This document shows positions 7,265-13,805 of a DNA stretch of 14,520 nt, one piece after another (within the stretch, counting starts at the first letter, position 1; each line of letters begins with the position of its first letter). The DNA comes from Methanomicrobiales archaeon. GTDB taxonomy: Archaea > Halobacteriota > Methanomicrobia > Methanomicrobiales > Methanoculleaceae. Where the stretch lies: positions 1-14,520 of the forward strand of contig JAAZIF010000086.1 of the NCBI GenBank assembly GCA_012510335.1. The letters run 5' to 3'. The position numbers and the translations under genes are program-made. Below the pieces are notes generated by a model. The model did not search any database, was not told where the DNA came from, and was given only the letters and a program-made list of their open reading frames with translations.

Positions 7265-7294
7265 GGTTAATTATGTAAGTAAGGCATAGTTACC
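7265..7294 (+). repeat. Imperfect inverted repeat overlapping the ech promoter
   Basis: GGTTAATTATG (7265-7275) and CATAGTTACC (7285-7294) are inverted relative to each other. Nine positions pair as Watson-Crick, one as a T-G wobble, and one T is bulged, with a 9-nt spacer. The left arm overlaps the candidate TATA box and the right arm lies near the expected transcription start, a position that suits an operator. The rest of 7126-7264 is GC-rich noncoding DNA with a short perfect palindrome CCCGCGCGGG at 7132-7141 and nothing else I can name. Confidence 0.45.
7267..7276 (+). promoter_or_regulatory. Candidate TATA box of the ech operon
   Basis: TTAATTATGT is the most AT-rich element in a GC-rich upstream region and lies about 40 nt before the echA start. 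Transcription would begin around 7295, leaving a leader of about 15 nt that contains the ribosome binding site. No strong BRE is seen. The nearest alternative promoter upstream would have to lie in GC-rich DNA. Confidence 0.5.
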
Positions 7295-7298
7295 CTAC

Positions 7299-7304
7299 GA
7301 GGGA
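7299..7304 (+). promoter_or_regulatory. Ribosome binding site fixing the TTG start of echA
   Basis: CGAGGGA places a GAGGG-type ribosome binding site 6 nt before TTG 7311. No ATG or GTG occurs in frame nearby that would preserve the first membrane helix, so this site decides in favour of the TTG codon. Confidence 0.6.
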
Positions 7305-7310
7305 CAATAG

Positions 7311-9215
7311 TTGCAGACGCTGCTCTTCCTTATATTATTTCCCATCCTCGTCGCATGTCTTTTATTGTTCGTGAAGCGAACGACATCGCGCTACGCGGTG
7401 GTCGTCCTCTCGGCTCTCGCTATCGGCGGGGCGTCGATATACCTGCTCATGCGGTATGCGTTCGAGGGCGCGGTCTATTTTGCCGCGCCCTCGGAGACGG
7501 CAAGCCTCGCCATGGTGGCCATCGAGATGGCGCTAGCGCTCTTCATCATCTACATGGGCGCAAAGTTCAGGAACTACCTGGCAATCGGGCTGGCCGTTGT
7601 TCAGGCGGCGCTGGTAGTGTATCTTGAGATGACGTTTTCGGAGAATCTCCACGCGATAAACAACCTCTTCATCGACCAGTTCTCCATTATCATGGCCCTG
7701 ATAATCGGGATCATCGGGAGCCTCATAGCCGTATACGCTGTCAGGTACATGGAGACGTATCACCACCTCCACCCGGAGGTGCGTGACCGGCAGGGGACGT
7801 TCTTCTTCGTCGTATTCGCATTCATTGCTGCGATGTTCGGCCTCGTCTTCTCAAACAACCTCCTGTGGATCTTCTTCTTCTGGGAGGTCACGACGATCAC
7901 GTCGTTCCTGCTGATCGGCTACGCGGAGACAGAAGAGGCGACAAAGAACGCCTTCCTTGCCCTGGTTATGAACCTCCTCGGCGGGGTCGCGTTCATAGCG
8001 GCTATAATCTACCTCGTTGCAGCCGGACCAGCGAGCGGCGGCATCGATCTCGCGGCGGTGCTTGCCTCGGGTGACGCCGCAATCATACTGATACCGGCCG
8101 TCCTGATCGGGTTTGCCGGCATAACGAAGGCGGCCCTGATGCCGTTCTCCTCCTGGCTCCTCGGGGCGATGGTGGCCCCGACACCGGTCTCGGCCCTGCT
8201 CCACTCAAGCACAATGGTCAAGGCCGGTGTCTACATCCTGGTCAGGTTCGCGCCGGTCTTTGCCGGGACGCTCGCCGGGGTCTCTGTCGGCCTCGTAGGC
8301 GCCGTGACGTTCGTCGTCGCGTCCGCCATAGCGATATCGCAGAGCAACGCAAAGTTAGTCCTCGCCTACTCGACTATAGCAAACCTAGGGCTGATAGCCG
8401 CATGTGCGGGCGTCGGAACCCACATGCTCGTCTGGGCGGCGATCCTCCTGATCATATTCCACGCCGTCGCAAAATCACTCCTCTTCCTCGGGACCGGAGC
8501 GGTCGAGAACAGGATCGAGAGCCGTGACATCGAGGACATGGAGGGCCTGATCGTCAGGATGCCGAAGATGGCCGTTATGATGTTCATCGGGATCGCCGGC
8601 ATGTTCCTTGCGCCTTTCGGCATGCTGATCTCCAAGTGGGCGGCGATCGAGGCGTTCGTCCAGGTACCTTTCGGGATCGTCTTCGTCGCCATACTCGCCT
8701 ACGGAAGCGCCGTCACGGTCTTTTTCTGGGCGAAGTGGATGGGAAAACTCATAACGGTCATAAGGGGGGTTGAGCAGATCGAGAAAGGGTTCTTTGAGGA
8801 GCCCTGGATCCCGCTCTACATCATCACCGGCCTTGTCATAGCGGCTGCATTCCTCTTCCCGGTCATATCCTCGATGCTGATCGAGCCCTACGTGCTTGTC
8901 ATATACGGGGTTACGGCGGGCCTCGCGCAGACAAACGTCGCGATCATGCTCCTGATGATGGCCCTGCTCCTCTTCCTGCCCTTATCGTTCGCCCTCTTCC
9001 GGAAGAGCGCAAAACGCCTCCCGGCATACATGGGCGGGAGGCCGGCTACCGCAGATCTCCACTTCGAAGGCTCTCTCGGCATGACCCGGGAGGCGCAGAC
9101 GCGGAACTACTACCTCACCACCTGCTTCGGCGAGGCACGTCTCTTCCGGCCGGGGGCAGCGGTCTGCATAATACTGATCCTTGCATCATGGGCTTTTGCG
9201 GGGGTGGCCCTATGA
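7311..9215 (+). CDS. echA: Ech hydrogenase subunit A, NuoL/MrpA-like ion-translocating membrane subunit
   Basis: EchA is the large antiporter-like membrane subunit that couples electron flow between H2 and ferredoxin to H+ or Na+ movement. The 634-residue protein is almost entirely hydrophobic, with roughly 14-16 membrane helices. The conserved pump residues of the NuoL/MrpA family are present: Glu192 in FFFWEVTTITSF, Lys273 in GITKAALMPF, the PTPVSALLHSSTMVKAGVYI segment (His298, Lys304), LAYSTIANLG, and His384/Lys388 in HAVAKSLLFLGTGAV, followed by the RDIEDMEGL loop. The start is TTG 7311, supported by GAGGG at 7300-7304 and by the immediate membrane helix QTLLFLILFPILVA. This is the first gene of a six-gene operon, and its stop overlaps the echB start by 4 nt (ATGA). 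A Mrp or Mbh complex would carry extra small subunits, which are absent here, so Ech is the better name. Confidence 0.94.
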   Translation: MQTLLFLILFPILVACLLLFVKRTTSRYAVVVLSALAIGGASIYLLMRYAFEGAVYFAAPSETASLAMVAIEMALALFIIYMGAKFRNYLAIGLAVVQAALVVYLEMTFSENLHAINNLFIDQFSIIMALIIGIIGSLIAVYAVRYMETYHHLHPEVRDRQGTFFFVVFAFIAAMFGLVFSNNLLWIFFFWEVTTITSFLLIGYAETEEATKNAFLALVMNLLGGVAFIAAIIYLVAAGPASGGIDLAAVLASGDAAIILIPAVLIGFAGITKAALMPFSSWLLGAMVAPTPVSALLHSSTMVKAGVYILVRFAPVFAGTLAGVSVGLVGAVTFVVASAIAISQSNAKLVLAYSTIANLGLIAACAGVGTHMLVWAAILLIIFHAVAKSLLFLGTGAVENRIESRDIEDMEGLIVRMPKMAVMMFIGIAGMFLAPFGMLISKWAAIEAFVQVPFGIVFVAILAYGSAVTVFFWAKWMGKLITVIRGVEQIEKGFFEEPWIPLYIITGLVIAAAFLFPVISSMLIEPYVLVIYGVTAGLAQTNVAIMLLMMALLLFLPLSFALFRKSAKRLPAYMGGRPATADLHFEGSLGMTREAQTRNYYLTTCFGEARLFRPGAAVCIILILASWAFAGVAL

Positions 9216-10072
9216 ACAGGATCATGGGCGCAGTCATCTTCCTCATACTCGCGCCATTACTCGGGGGCCTCATAGCCGGTATAGACCGCAAGATCACCGC
9301 GCGGATGCAGGGGAGGGTCGGGCCTCCGATCCTGCAGCCCTTCTACGACGTCGGGAAACTCTTTGAGAAGGAGAAGGTTGTGGTCACCACGGCGCAGAAC
9401 TTCTACATCCTCGCCTACCTGATCTTCATCGCCCTATCCGGCGCCCTCTTCTTCGCGGGAGGGGATCTGCTCCTTATCATATTTGCCTTCACGCTCGCCC
9501 ACGTCTTCCTGGTGCTCGGGGCCTACGCGGCCCACTCGCCCTACAGCCACATCGGGGCCGAGCGCGAACTGATCCAGGTGATGGCCTACGAACCGGTGAT
9601 CATTCTTACGGCCGTCGGGTTCTACATGGTCACCGGGAGTTTCTACGTCGTCGATATGGCAACCACGACCATACCGGTGATCCTCTACCTCCCCGGGGTC
9701 TTCCTGGGTCTTGCCGCCATCCTCACGCTCAAACTCAGGAAATCTCCCTTCGATATCTCGACGTCGCACCACGCGCACCAGGAGATCGTCAAGGGAGTCA
9801 CAACGGAGTTCTCCGGCTCGACCCTCGGCCAGATCGAGATCGCCCACTGGTACGAGAATATCTTTCTCCTCGGGATAGTCTACCTCTTCTTTGCCTGGAA
9901 TCCAGTGATCGGGATTATTGCGGTCGCGGTCACCTACGCAGCGGAGATCTTCGTCGATAACGTCACAGCTCGGGTTCGCTGGCAGGCAGCCCTGAAGAGC
10001 GGGTGGCTCGCGGCGGCACTCGGCATAGCGAACCTGGCGATCCTCTCTTATATGGTGTATGGAGGTGCATGA
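9212..10072 (+). CDS. echB: Ech hydrogenase subunit B, NuoH-like membrane anchor
   Basis: EchB corresponds to NuoH (ND1) of complex I, the membrane subunit that docks the catalytic arm and links redox chemistry to the ion channel. It has 286 residues and about eight membrane helices. The family's charged loops are visible: DRKITARMQGRVGPPILQPF with YDVGKLFEKEK (about 25-55), ERELIQVMAYEP, and KSPFDISTSHHAHQEIVKG followed by TEFSG and an acidic stretch. I chose ATG 9212, which forms an ATGA overlap with the echA stop and is preceded by a GGGGGTGG ribosome binding site at 9200-9207. The frame extends to ATG 9188, but that would place the start well inside echA and add residues lacking family similarity. 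echC starts 5 nt after the stop. Confidence 0.94.
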   Translation: MNRIMGAVIFLILAPLLGGLIAGIDRKITARMQGRVGPPILQPFYDVGKLFEKEKVVVTTAQNFYILAYLIFIALSGALFFAGGDLLLIIFAFTLAHVFLVLGAYAAHSPYSHIGAERELIQVMAYEPVIILTAVGFYMVTGSFYVVDMATTTIPVILYLPGVFLGLAAILTLKLRKSPFDISTSHHAHQEIVKGVTTEFSGSTLGQIEIAHWYENIFLLGIVYLFFAWNPVIGIIAVAVTYAAEIFVDNVTARVRWQAALKSGWLAAALGIANLAILSYMVYGGA

Positions 10073-10077
10073 GTAGT

Positions 10078-10542
10078 ATGGCATTCCTGAAGCGATCACC
10101 CTGGATCCTTCACTACGATGCGTCCAGCTGCAACGGATGCGATATCGAGGTGCTCGCATGCCTCACCCCGCTCTACGACGTGGAGCGGTTTGGAATCATC
10201 AACACCGGAAACCCGAAGCATGCGGACATCCTGCTGATCACCGGCGGGGTCAATTCGCAGAACCGGCCTGTGGTCAGGAACCTCTACGAGCAGATGCCGG
10301 AGCCGAAAGTGGTCATAGCGGTCGGCGCCTGCGCCGCAACCGGCGGCATATTCCGGGAGTGCTACAACATCGCCGGCGGCATCGACAAAGTTATCCCGGT
10401 CGATGTCTATGTCCCGGGATGCGCTGCCCGGCCGGAGCAGATCATCGATGGCGTTGTTGCGGCGCTCGGGATCCTCGAGGAGAAACGGGAGAGGATGGCG
10501 GGAGGAGCGCGTATGAAAGAAGAGGCAGGTGAGACTACATGA
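10078..10542 (+). CDS. echC: Ech hydrogenase small subunit C, NuoB-like
   Basis: EchC is the [NiFe] hydrogenase small subunit, equivalent to NuoB/PSST, and holds a single [4Fe-4S] cluster next to the active site. The 154 residues carry the four expected ligands: CNGCDIEVLACL (Cys18, Cys21), VGACAATGG (Cys85) and YVPGCAARPEQI (Cys115). There is no extra ferredoxin domain, as is normal for Ech. ATG 10078 is preferred because the strong ribosome binding site GGAGGTG at 10061-10067 stands 10 nt before it. The alternative ATG 10069 overlaps the echB stop but leaves only 1 nt of spacing and would add three residues. The stop overlaps the echD start by 4 nt. Confidence 0.95.
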   Translation: MAFLKRSPWILHYDASSCNGCDIEVLACLTPLYDVERFGIINTGNPKHADILLITGGVNSQNRPVVRNLYEQMPEPKVVIAVGACAATGGIFRECYNIAGGIDKVIPVDVYVPGCAARPEQIIDGVVAALGILEEKRERMAGGARMKEEAGETT

Positions 10543-10919
10543 CAGTTAACGAGGAGCAGACTACTATTAACATTGCGCCGGGGGATCTCCTGCGGGAGGT
10601 CGGGGCGCTCAATTCCGACGGCTACCGTCTCGTCCAGATCGGATGCACGGACGTCGGCGGTGCTTACGAGGTCAACTACTCGTTCGATAAAGGCTACCAG
10701 TTCAGGAACCTCCGCCTGACGGTCGAACCGGAGACGGAGATTCCAAGCATATCCGATATCTACTGGGGGGCGTTCGTATACGAGAACGAACTCCATGACC
10801 TCTTCGGGATCACGGTTACCGGTATAAACATCGACTTTAAGGGGACGTTCTACAGGACCGATGAGAAGTATCCGTTCAGCGTCACGAGAAGGGGGGGTGA
10901 CCGATGCCAGGACGTATAG
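10539..10919 (+). CDS. echD: Ech hydrogenase subunit D, NuoC-like
   Basis: EchD corresponds to the 30-kDa NuoC subunit of complex I, a cofactor-free protein of the peripheral arm that contacts the large subunit. It has 126 residues, short relative to bacterial NuoC but usual for Ech. The family signature is seen as SDIYWGAFVYENELHDLFGI (about 77-96), matching the WYEREVYDLFG-type motif, followed by GINIDFKG. The start forms an ATGA overlap with the echC stop. The end overlaps echE by 16 nt, and a run of seven G residues at 10891-10897 lies just before the echE start and supplies its ribosome binding site, GGGGTGA. Confidence 0.92.
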   Translation: MTVNEEQTTINIAPGDLLREVGALNSDGYRLVQIGCTDVGGAYEVNYSFDKGYQFRNLRLTVEPETEIPSISDIYWGAFVYENELHDLFGITVTGINIDFKGTFYRTDEKYPFSVTRRGGDRCQDV

Positions 10920-11983
10920 TCGTGCCGTTCGGGCCGCAGCACCCGGTGCTTCCTGAACCCATCCACATCGACCTGGTTCTTGAGGATGAACTCGTTGTGG
11001 ATGCGGTTCCATCCATCGGCTACATCCACCGGGGGCTTGAGCAGCTCGTGCAGAAACGTGAGTACCCCGAGTACGTCTATGTGGCCGAGCGGATATGTGG
11101 TATCTGCAGCTTCATGCATGCGCTCTGCTACTGCCAGGGGATCGAGCATATAATGGGGATCGAGGTTCCTGACCGCTCAAGGTATCTCAGGACGATCTGG
11201 TCGGAGTACTCGCGTCTCCACTCCCATCTCCTCTGGCTCGGTCTCTTTGCGGATGCGATGGGCTTTGAGAACCTCTTCATGAGATCCTGGCAGCTCCGGG
11301 AGAGTGTGCTCGATATCTCTGAGGACACCACCGGCGGGCGGATCATCCAGAGCACCTGCAAGGTCGGCGGGGTCAGGCGGGATATCGGGCAGGATAAACT
11401 CGACGAGATACACAGGGGTCTGGACTCCTTCGAGGAGGACTGCCGGGATCTCGGCAAAGTCTTCTTAAACGATGAGACGGTGAAGTACCGTCTCAAGGGG
11501 CTCGGTGTTCTCTCAAAGGACGAGGCCTACACCCTCGGGTCGGCAGGGCCGACCCTCCGGGGGAGCGGGGTTGCAAGCGACCACCGGGAGACCGGGTACG
11601 CGGCATACGGGGAACTGGGGTACAAGGCAGTCGTCGAGACCGCCGGGGACTGTTACGCCCGGTGCGCCGTCCGCGTCCGTGAGCTCTACTCCTCCATCGA
11701 CATCATCAGGAGGGCGATCGAGGGGATGCCCGAAGGCCCGATCGATGTGAAGGTGAAGGGAGCGCCGGATGGAGAGTACTTCTCCCGCGTCGAGCAGCCA
11801 CGGGGAGAGGTCGTCCACTACCTGCTCGGTAACGGCACCAAGCACCTTGCCCGCGCCCGCATCAGGACACCGACGTTTGCAAACATCCCTGCGCTTGTGA
11901 AGATGCTCCCCGGCGCCCAGCTCGCCGATGTCCCGATCGTGGTTCTCTCGATCGATCCCTGCATCAGCTGCACGGAGAGGTGA
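10904..11983 (+). CDS. echE: Ech hydrogenase large catalytic subunit E, [NiFe], no C-terminal extension
   Basis: EchE carries the [NiFe] site that oxidises or makes H2 and is related to NuoD of complex I. It has 359 residues. The N-terminal motif AERICGICSFMH gives Cys65 and Cys68, and the C-terminal DPCISCTER gives Cys353 and Cys356, so all four nickel ligands are present and the protein should be an active hydrogenase, not a NuoD-like remnant. The stop codon follows directly after the Arg of the second motif. There is thus no C-terminal peptide of the kind that a maturation protease removes in most [NiFe] hydrogenases. Other recognisable segments are FGPQHPVLPEP, SIGYIHRGLE and the TGGRIIQSTCKVGGVRRD region. 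The start lies inside echD (16-nt overlap) with GGGGTGA just upstream. echF begins 3 nt after the stop. Confidence 0.96.
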   Translation: MPGRIVVPFGPQHPVLPEPIHIDLVLEDELVVDAVPSIGYIHRGLEQLVQKREYPEYVYVAERICGICSFMHALCYCQGIEHIMGIEVPDRSRYLRTIWSEYSRLHSHLLWLGLFADAMGFENLFMRSWQLRESVLDISEDTTGGRIIQSTCKVGGVRRDIGQDKLDEIHRGLDSFEEDCRDLGKVFLNDETVKYRLKGLGVLSKDEAYTLGSAGPTLRGSGVASDHRETGYAAYGELGYKAVVETAGDCYARCAVRVRELYSSIDIIRRAIEGMPEGPIDVKVKGAPDGEYFSRVEQPRGEVVHYLLGNGTKHLARARIRTPTFANIPALVKMLPGAQLADVPIVVLSIDPCISCTER

Positions 11984-11986
11984 GGT

Positions 11987-12379
11987 ATGGGACTCTTTGA
12001 GATGACAAAAACCGTCCTCCAGAACCTTGTACGGGGGCCTGCCACCCGGCGGTACCCTGCGGTTCCGGCACGGACGACCCCCATCACCCGGGGTCACGTT
12101 GTCTTCGACCCTGCCACGTGCCGCTCCTGCGCGCTCTGCTCAAAGCGGTGCCCGTGCGTGGCGATTCACCTCGACAAAGAGGCGAAGGTCTGGGAGATCA
12201 ACCGCATGCGCTGCATAGCCTGCGGCGACTGCGTCGAGAGCTGCCCGTTCGGGAGTCTTGCGATGGAGCAGGATTACCTCCCGCCGACGGAGGAGCATGT
12301 GGTGGATAGCTACACCATAACCTACGTGAAGCCTGAACGGCCCGCGAAGAAGCCGGCCGAAGAGGGCGTGGATGCGTGA
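11987..12379 (+). CDS. echF: Ech hydrogenase ferredoxin-like subunit F, 2x[4Fe-4S]
   Basis: EchF corresponds to NuoI and carries electrons between the small subunit and soluble ferredoxin. The 130-residue protein has two complete [4Fe-4S] motifs, CRSCALCSKRCP (Cys45, 48, 51, 55) and CIACGDCVESCP (Cys76, 79, 82, 86), with one further Cys57. The C-terminal 20 residues are charged and Pro/Lys/Glu-rich, likely a flexible tail. The start is ATG 11987, with GAGGTGAGG directly upstream across the echE stop. It is the last gene of the ech operon, and a hairpin with a T run follows 2 nt after its stop. Confidence 0.95.
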   Translation: MGLFEMTKTVLQNLVRGPATRRYPAVPARTTPITRGHVVFDPATCRSCALCSKRCPCVAIHLDKEAKVWEINRMRCIACGDCVESCPFGSLAMEQDYLPPTEEHVVDSYTITYVKPERPAKKPAEEGVDA

Positions 12380-12381
12380 AG

Positions 12382-12407
12382 AGAGTCCGGCGGGCTCTGC
12401 TTTTTTT
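12382..12407 (+). terminator. Hairpin plus T7 terminator of the ech operon
   Basis: AGAGTCC (12382-12388) pairs with GGGCTCT (12392-12398) across a GGC loop, with one T-G wobble, followed two bases later by seven T residues (12401-12407). It closes the ech transcript. The T run is only on the plus strand, so it should not serve the convergent reductase gene, which ends at 12412. Confidence 0.75.
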
Positions 12408-12411
12408 CTTC

Positions 12412-13770
12412 CTATTTCCTCACCATCGGGTAGATCATCTGGATGATCTCGTAGGTATGGCTCGGGTAGGCCCAGGGGATCGCATCGAGCCCGAGATCGT
12501 CCACAGTGAGCCCGTGCTTTATAGCGAGGGCGAAGGTGTTGATCACCTCTTCTGCGCCGCTCCCGATGAGGTGGGCTCCGAGGATCCGGCGGGAATCTTT
12601 GCCGATCAGGATCCTGTAGCCGGCATGTCTCTCCCCGATGCTCCGGTTCGTGAAGCGGTCTGAGAGATCGCCGGCATTCACGGTATAGGCCACCCCTTTA
12701 TTCTTTGCCTCCTCCTCCGTGAGCCCGACGGAGGCGATGGGCGGGTTTGTGAAGACCGCGCCCGGGACGACGGAGTAGTCGGGTGTCCGGGTATTCCCGT
12801 GGAGGATGTTATCGGCGACTATGTGGGCATCCATAACCGCCACCGGCGTCAGCTGCGGGCTCTTCGTGTTTGCATCCCCGGCCACGTAGACGGCCGGGTT
12901 TGATGTGCTCTGGAGGTAGTCGTTGACCCGGATCCCGCGCCGGTCGACCTCGATCCCTCCGGCTGCAAGGTCGAGATCCTCGATCGCGGAGACCCTTCCC
13001 GCTCCGTGGACGACCATATCCGCCGCGATCGTCGCCTTCCCGGCCCGTACCAGGAGACCGTCACCGGTCTTCTCGACTGCACTGAGCGGCATGTTCAGCC
13101 GCACGTCGATACCGATCTCCCCTGATGCCCGAACCAGCCTGTCGACGATACCGGGATCGAACCCCGAGAGAACCCGGTCGCTCCGCTGGAGGATGGTCGC
13201 TTTCGCCCCGGCCCTGGCGGCCACGTGGGCGAACTCAAACGATATGTAGCCCCCGCCGATGAAGACTATCCGCCCGGGGAGGTCTCTGAGGTAGAAGAAG
13301 TCGTCGCTCAAAGTCATGAGTTCGGCGCCGGGGACATCGAGCGGTCGGGGGTGTGCGCCGGTGGCGATAACGATGTAGCGCGCCGGGAAGACCTCATCCC
13401 CGATCGCCACCTGGTTCGGACCGACAAACCGGGCGGGCTCGTGGTAGGTATGGATCCCGGCCTTCTGGAAGCTCTTCTCCTTCCGCCGGGGGATGGGATC
13501 GGTGAACGAACGCTCAAACTCGATCAGGCGCGGCCAGTCGATCGAGAGATCCCCGGATATCCCGCTCCCCCTGTGGTTCCGGGCGCTTGCAACCATCCCG
13601 GCGGCGCTCGCAAGAACCTTCTTCGGGACGCAGCCCCGGAGGGCGCACGTCCCCCCGTAGTCCCGATTATCGGTGATCGCCACCCGCATGCCGGCATCCC
13701 GGCAGTGCAGGGCGATGTCGGAACCGGCGACACCGGTCCCGATGACGATGAGATCATACTCACGCTCCAT
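12412..13770 (-). CDS. FAD/NAD(P)-dependent disulfide oxidoreductase, glutathione/mercuric reductase-like
   Basis: Class I pyridine nucleotide-disulfide oxidoreductase of 452 residues, cytoplasmic. In order: FAD-binding GTGVAGSD (11-18), redox disulfide GGTCALRGCVPKK (Cys42, Cys47, the CX4C type), an NAD(P) fold with GGGYISFEF followed by ILQRSDRVL, a second FAD segment VYVAGDANTKSPQLTPVA, and a dimerisation domain. The Arg in ILQR resembles the NADPH-selecting position of glutathione reductase, so NADPH is the more likely donor (inference). The C-terminal His-x4-Glu catalytic pair of lipoamide and glutathione reductases is not recognisable: the corresponding stretch reads WAYPSHTYE, with Pro where the His is expected. 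Substrate unknown; candidates are a low-molecular-weight disulfide or another thiol redox partner. ATG 13770 is chosen because the TATA box at 13797-13804 predicts transcription a few bases upstream of it; the frame is open to 13809. The gene converges on echF. Confidence 0.87.
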   Translation of the reverse strand: MEREYDLIVIGTGVAGSDIALHCRDAGMRVAITDNRDYGGTCALRGCVPKKVLASAAGMVASARNHRGSGISGDLSIDWPRLIEFERSFTDPIPRRKEKSFQKAGIHTYHEPARFVGPNQVAIGDEVFPARYIVIATGAHPRPLDVPGAELMTLSDDFFYLRDLPGRIVFIGGGYISFEFAHVAARAGAKATILQRSDRVLSGFDPGIVDRLVRASGEIGIDVRLNMPLSAVEKTGDGLLVRAGKATIAADMVVHGAGRVSAIEDLDLAAGGIEVDRRGIRVNDYLQSTSNPAVYVAGDANTKSPQLTPVAVMDAHIVADNILHGNTRTPDYSVVPGAVFTNPPIASVGLTEEEAKNKGVAYTVNAGDLSDRFTNRSIGERHAGYRILIGKDSRRILGAHLIGSGAEEVINTFALAIKHGLTVDDLGLDAIPWAYPSHTYEIIQMIYPMVRK

Positions 13771-13796
13771 AGTGATTCCCGGTTGGGACAGGGCAC

Positions 13797-13804
13797 TATA
13801 AAGG
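13797..13804 (-). promoter_or_regulatory. TATA box for the reductase gene
   Basis: Read on the minus strand this is CCTTTATAG, a good archaeal TATA element. Transcription about 25 nt on would start near 13774, giving a nearly leaderless mRNA for ATG 13770. The element lies against the stop codon of the upstream YkgJ-type gene (13806-13808), so the reductase can be expressed independently of it. Confidence 0.65.
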
Positions 13805-13805
13805 T

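Noticed and set aside
7311..12379. Mbh or a Mrp antiporter-containing complex instead of Ech
   Set aside because: There are exactly six subunits in the EchA-F order, none of the small Mrp-type subunits, and intact [NiFe] ligand cysteines.
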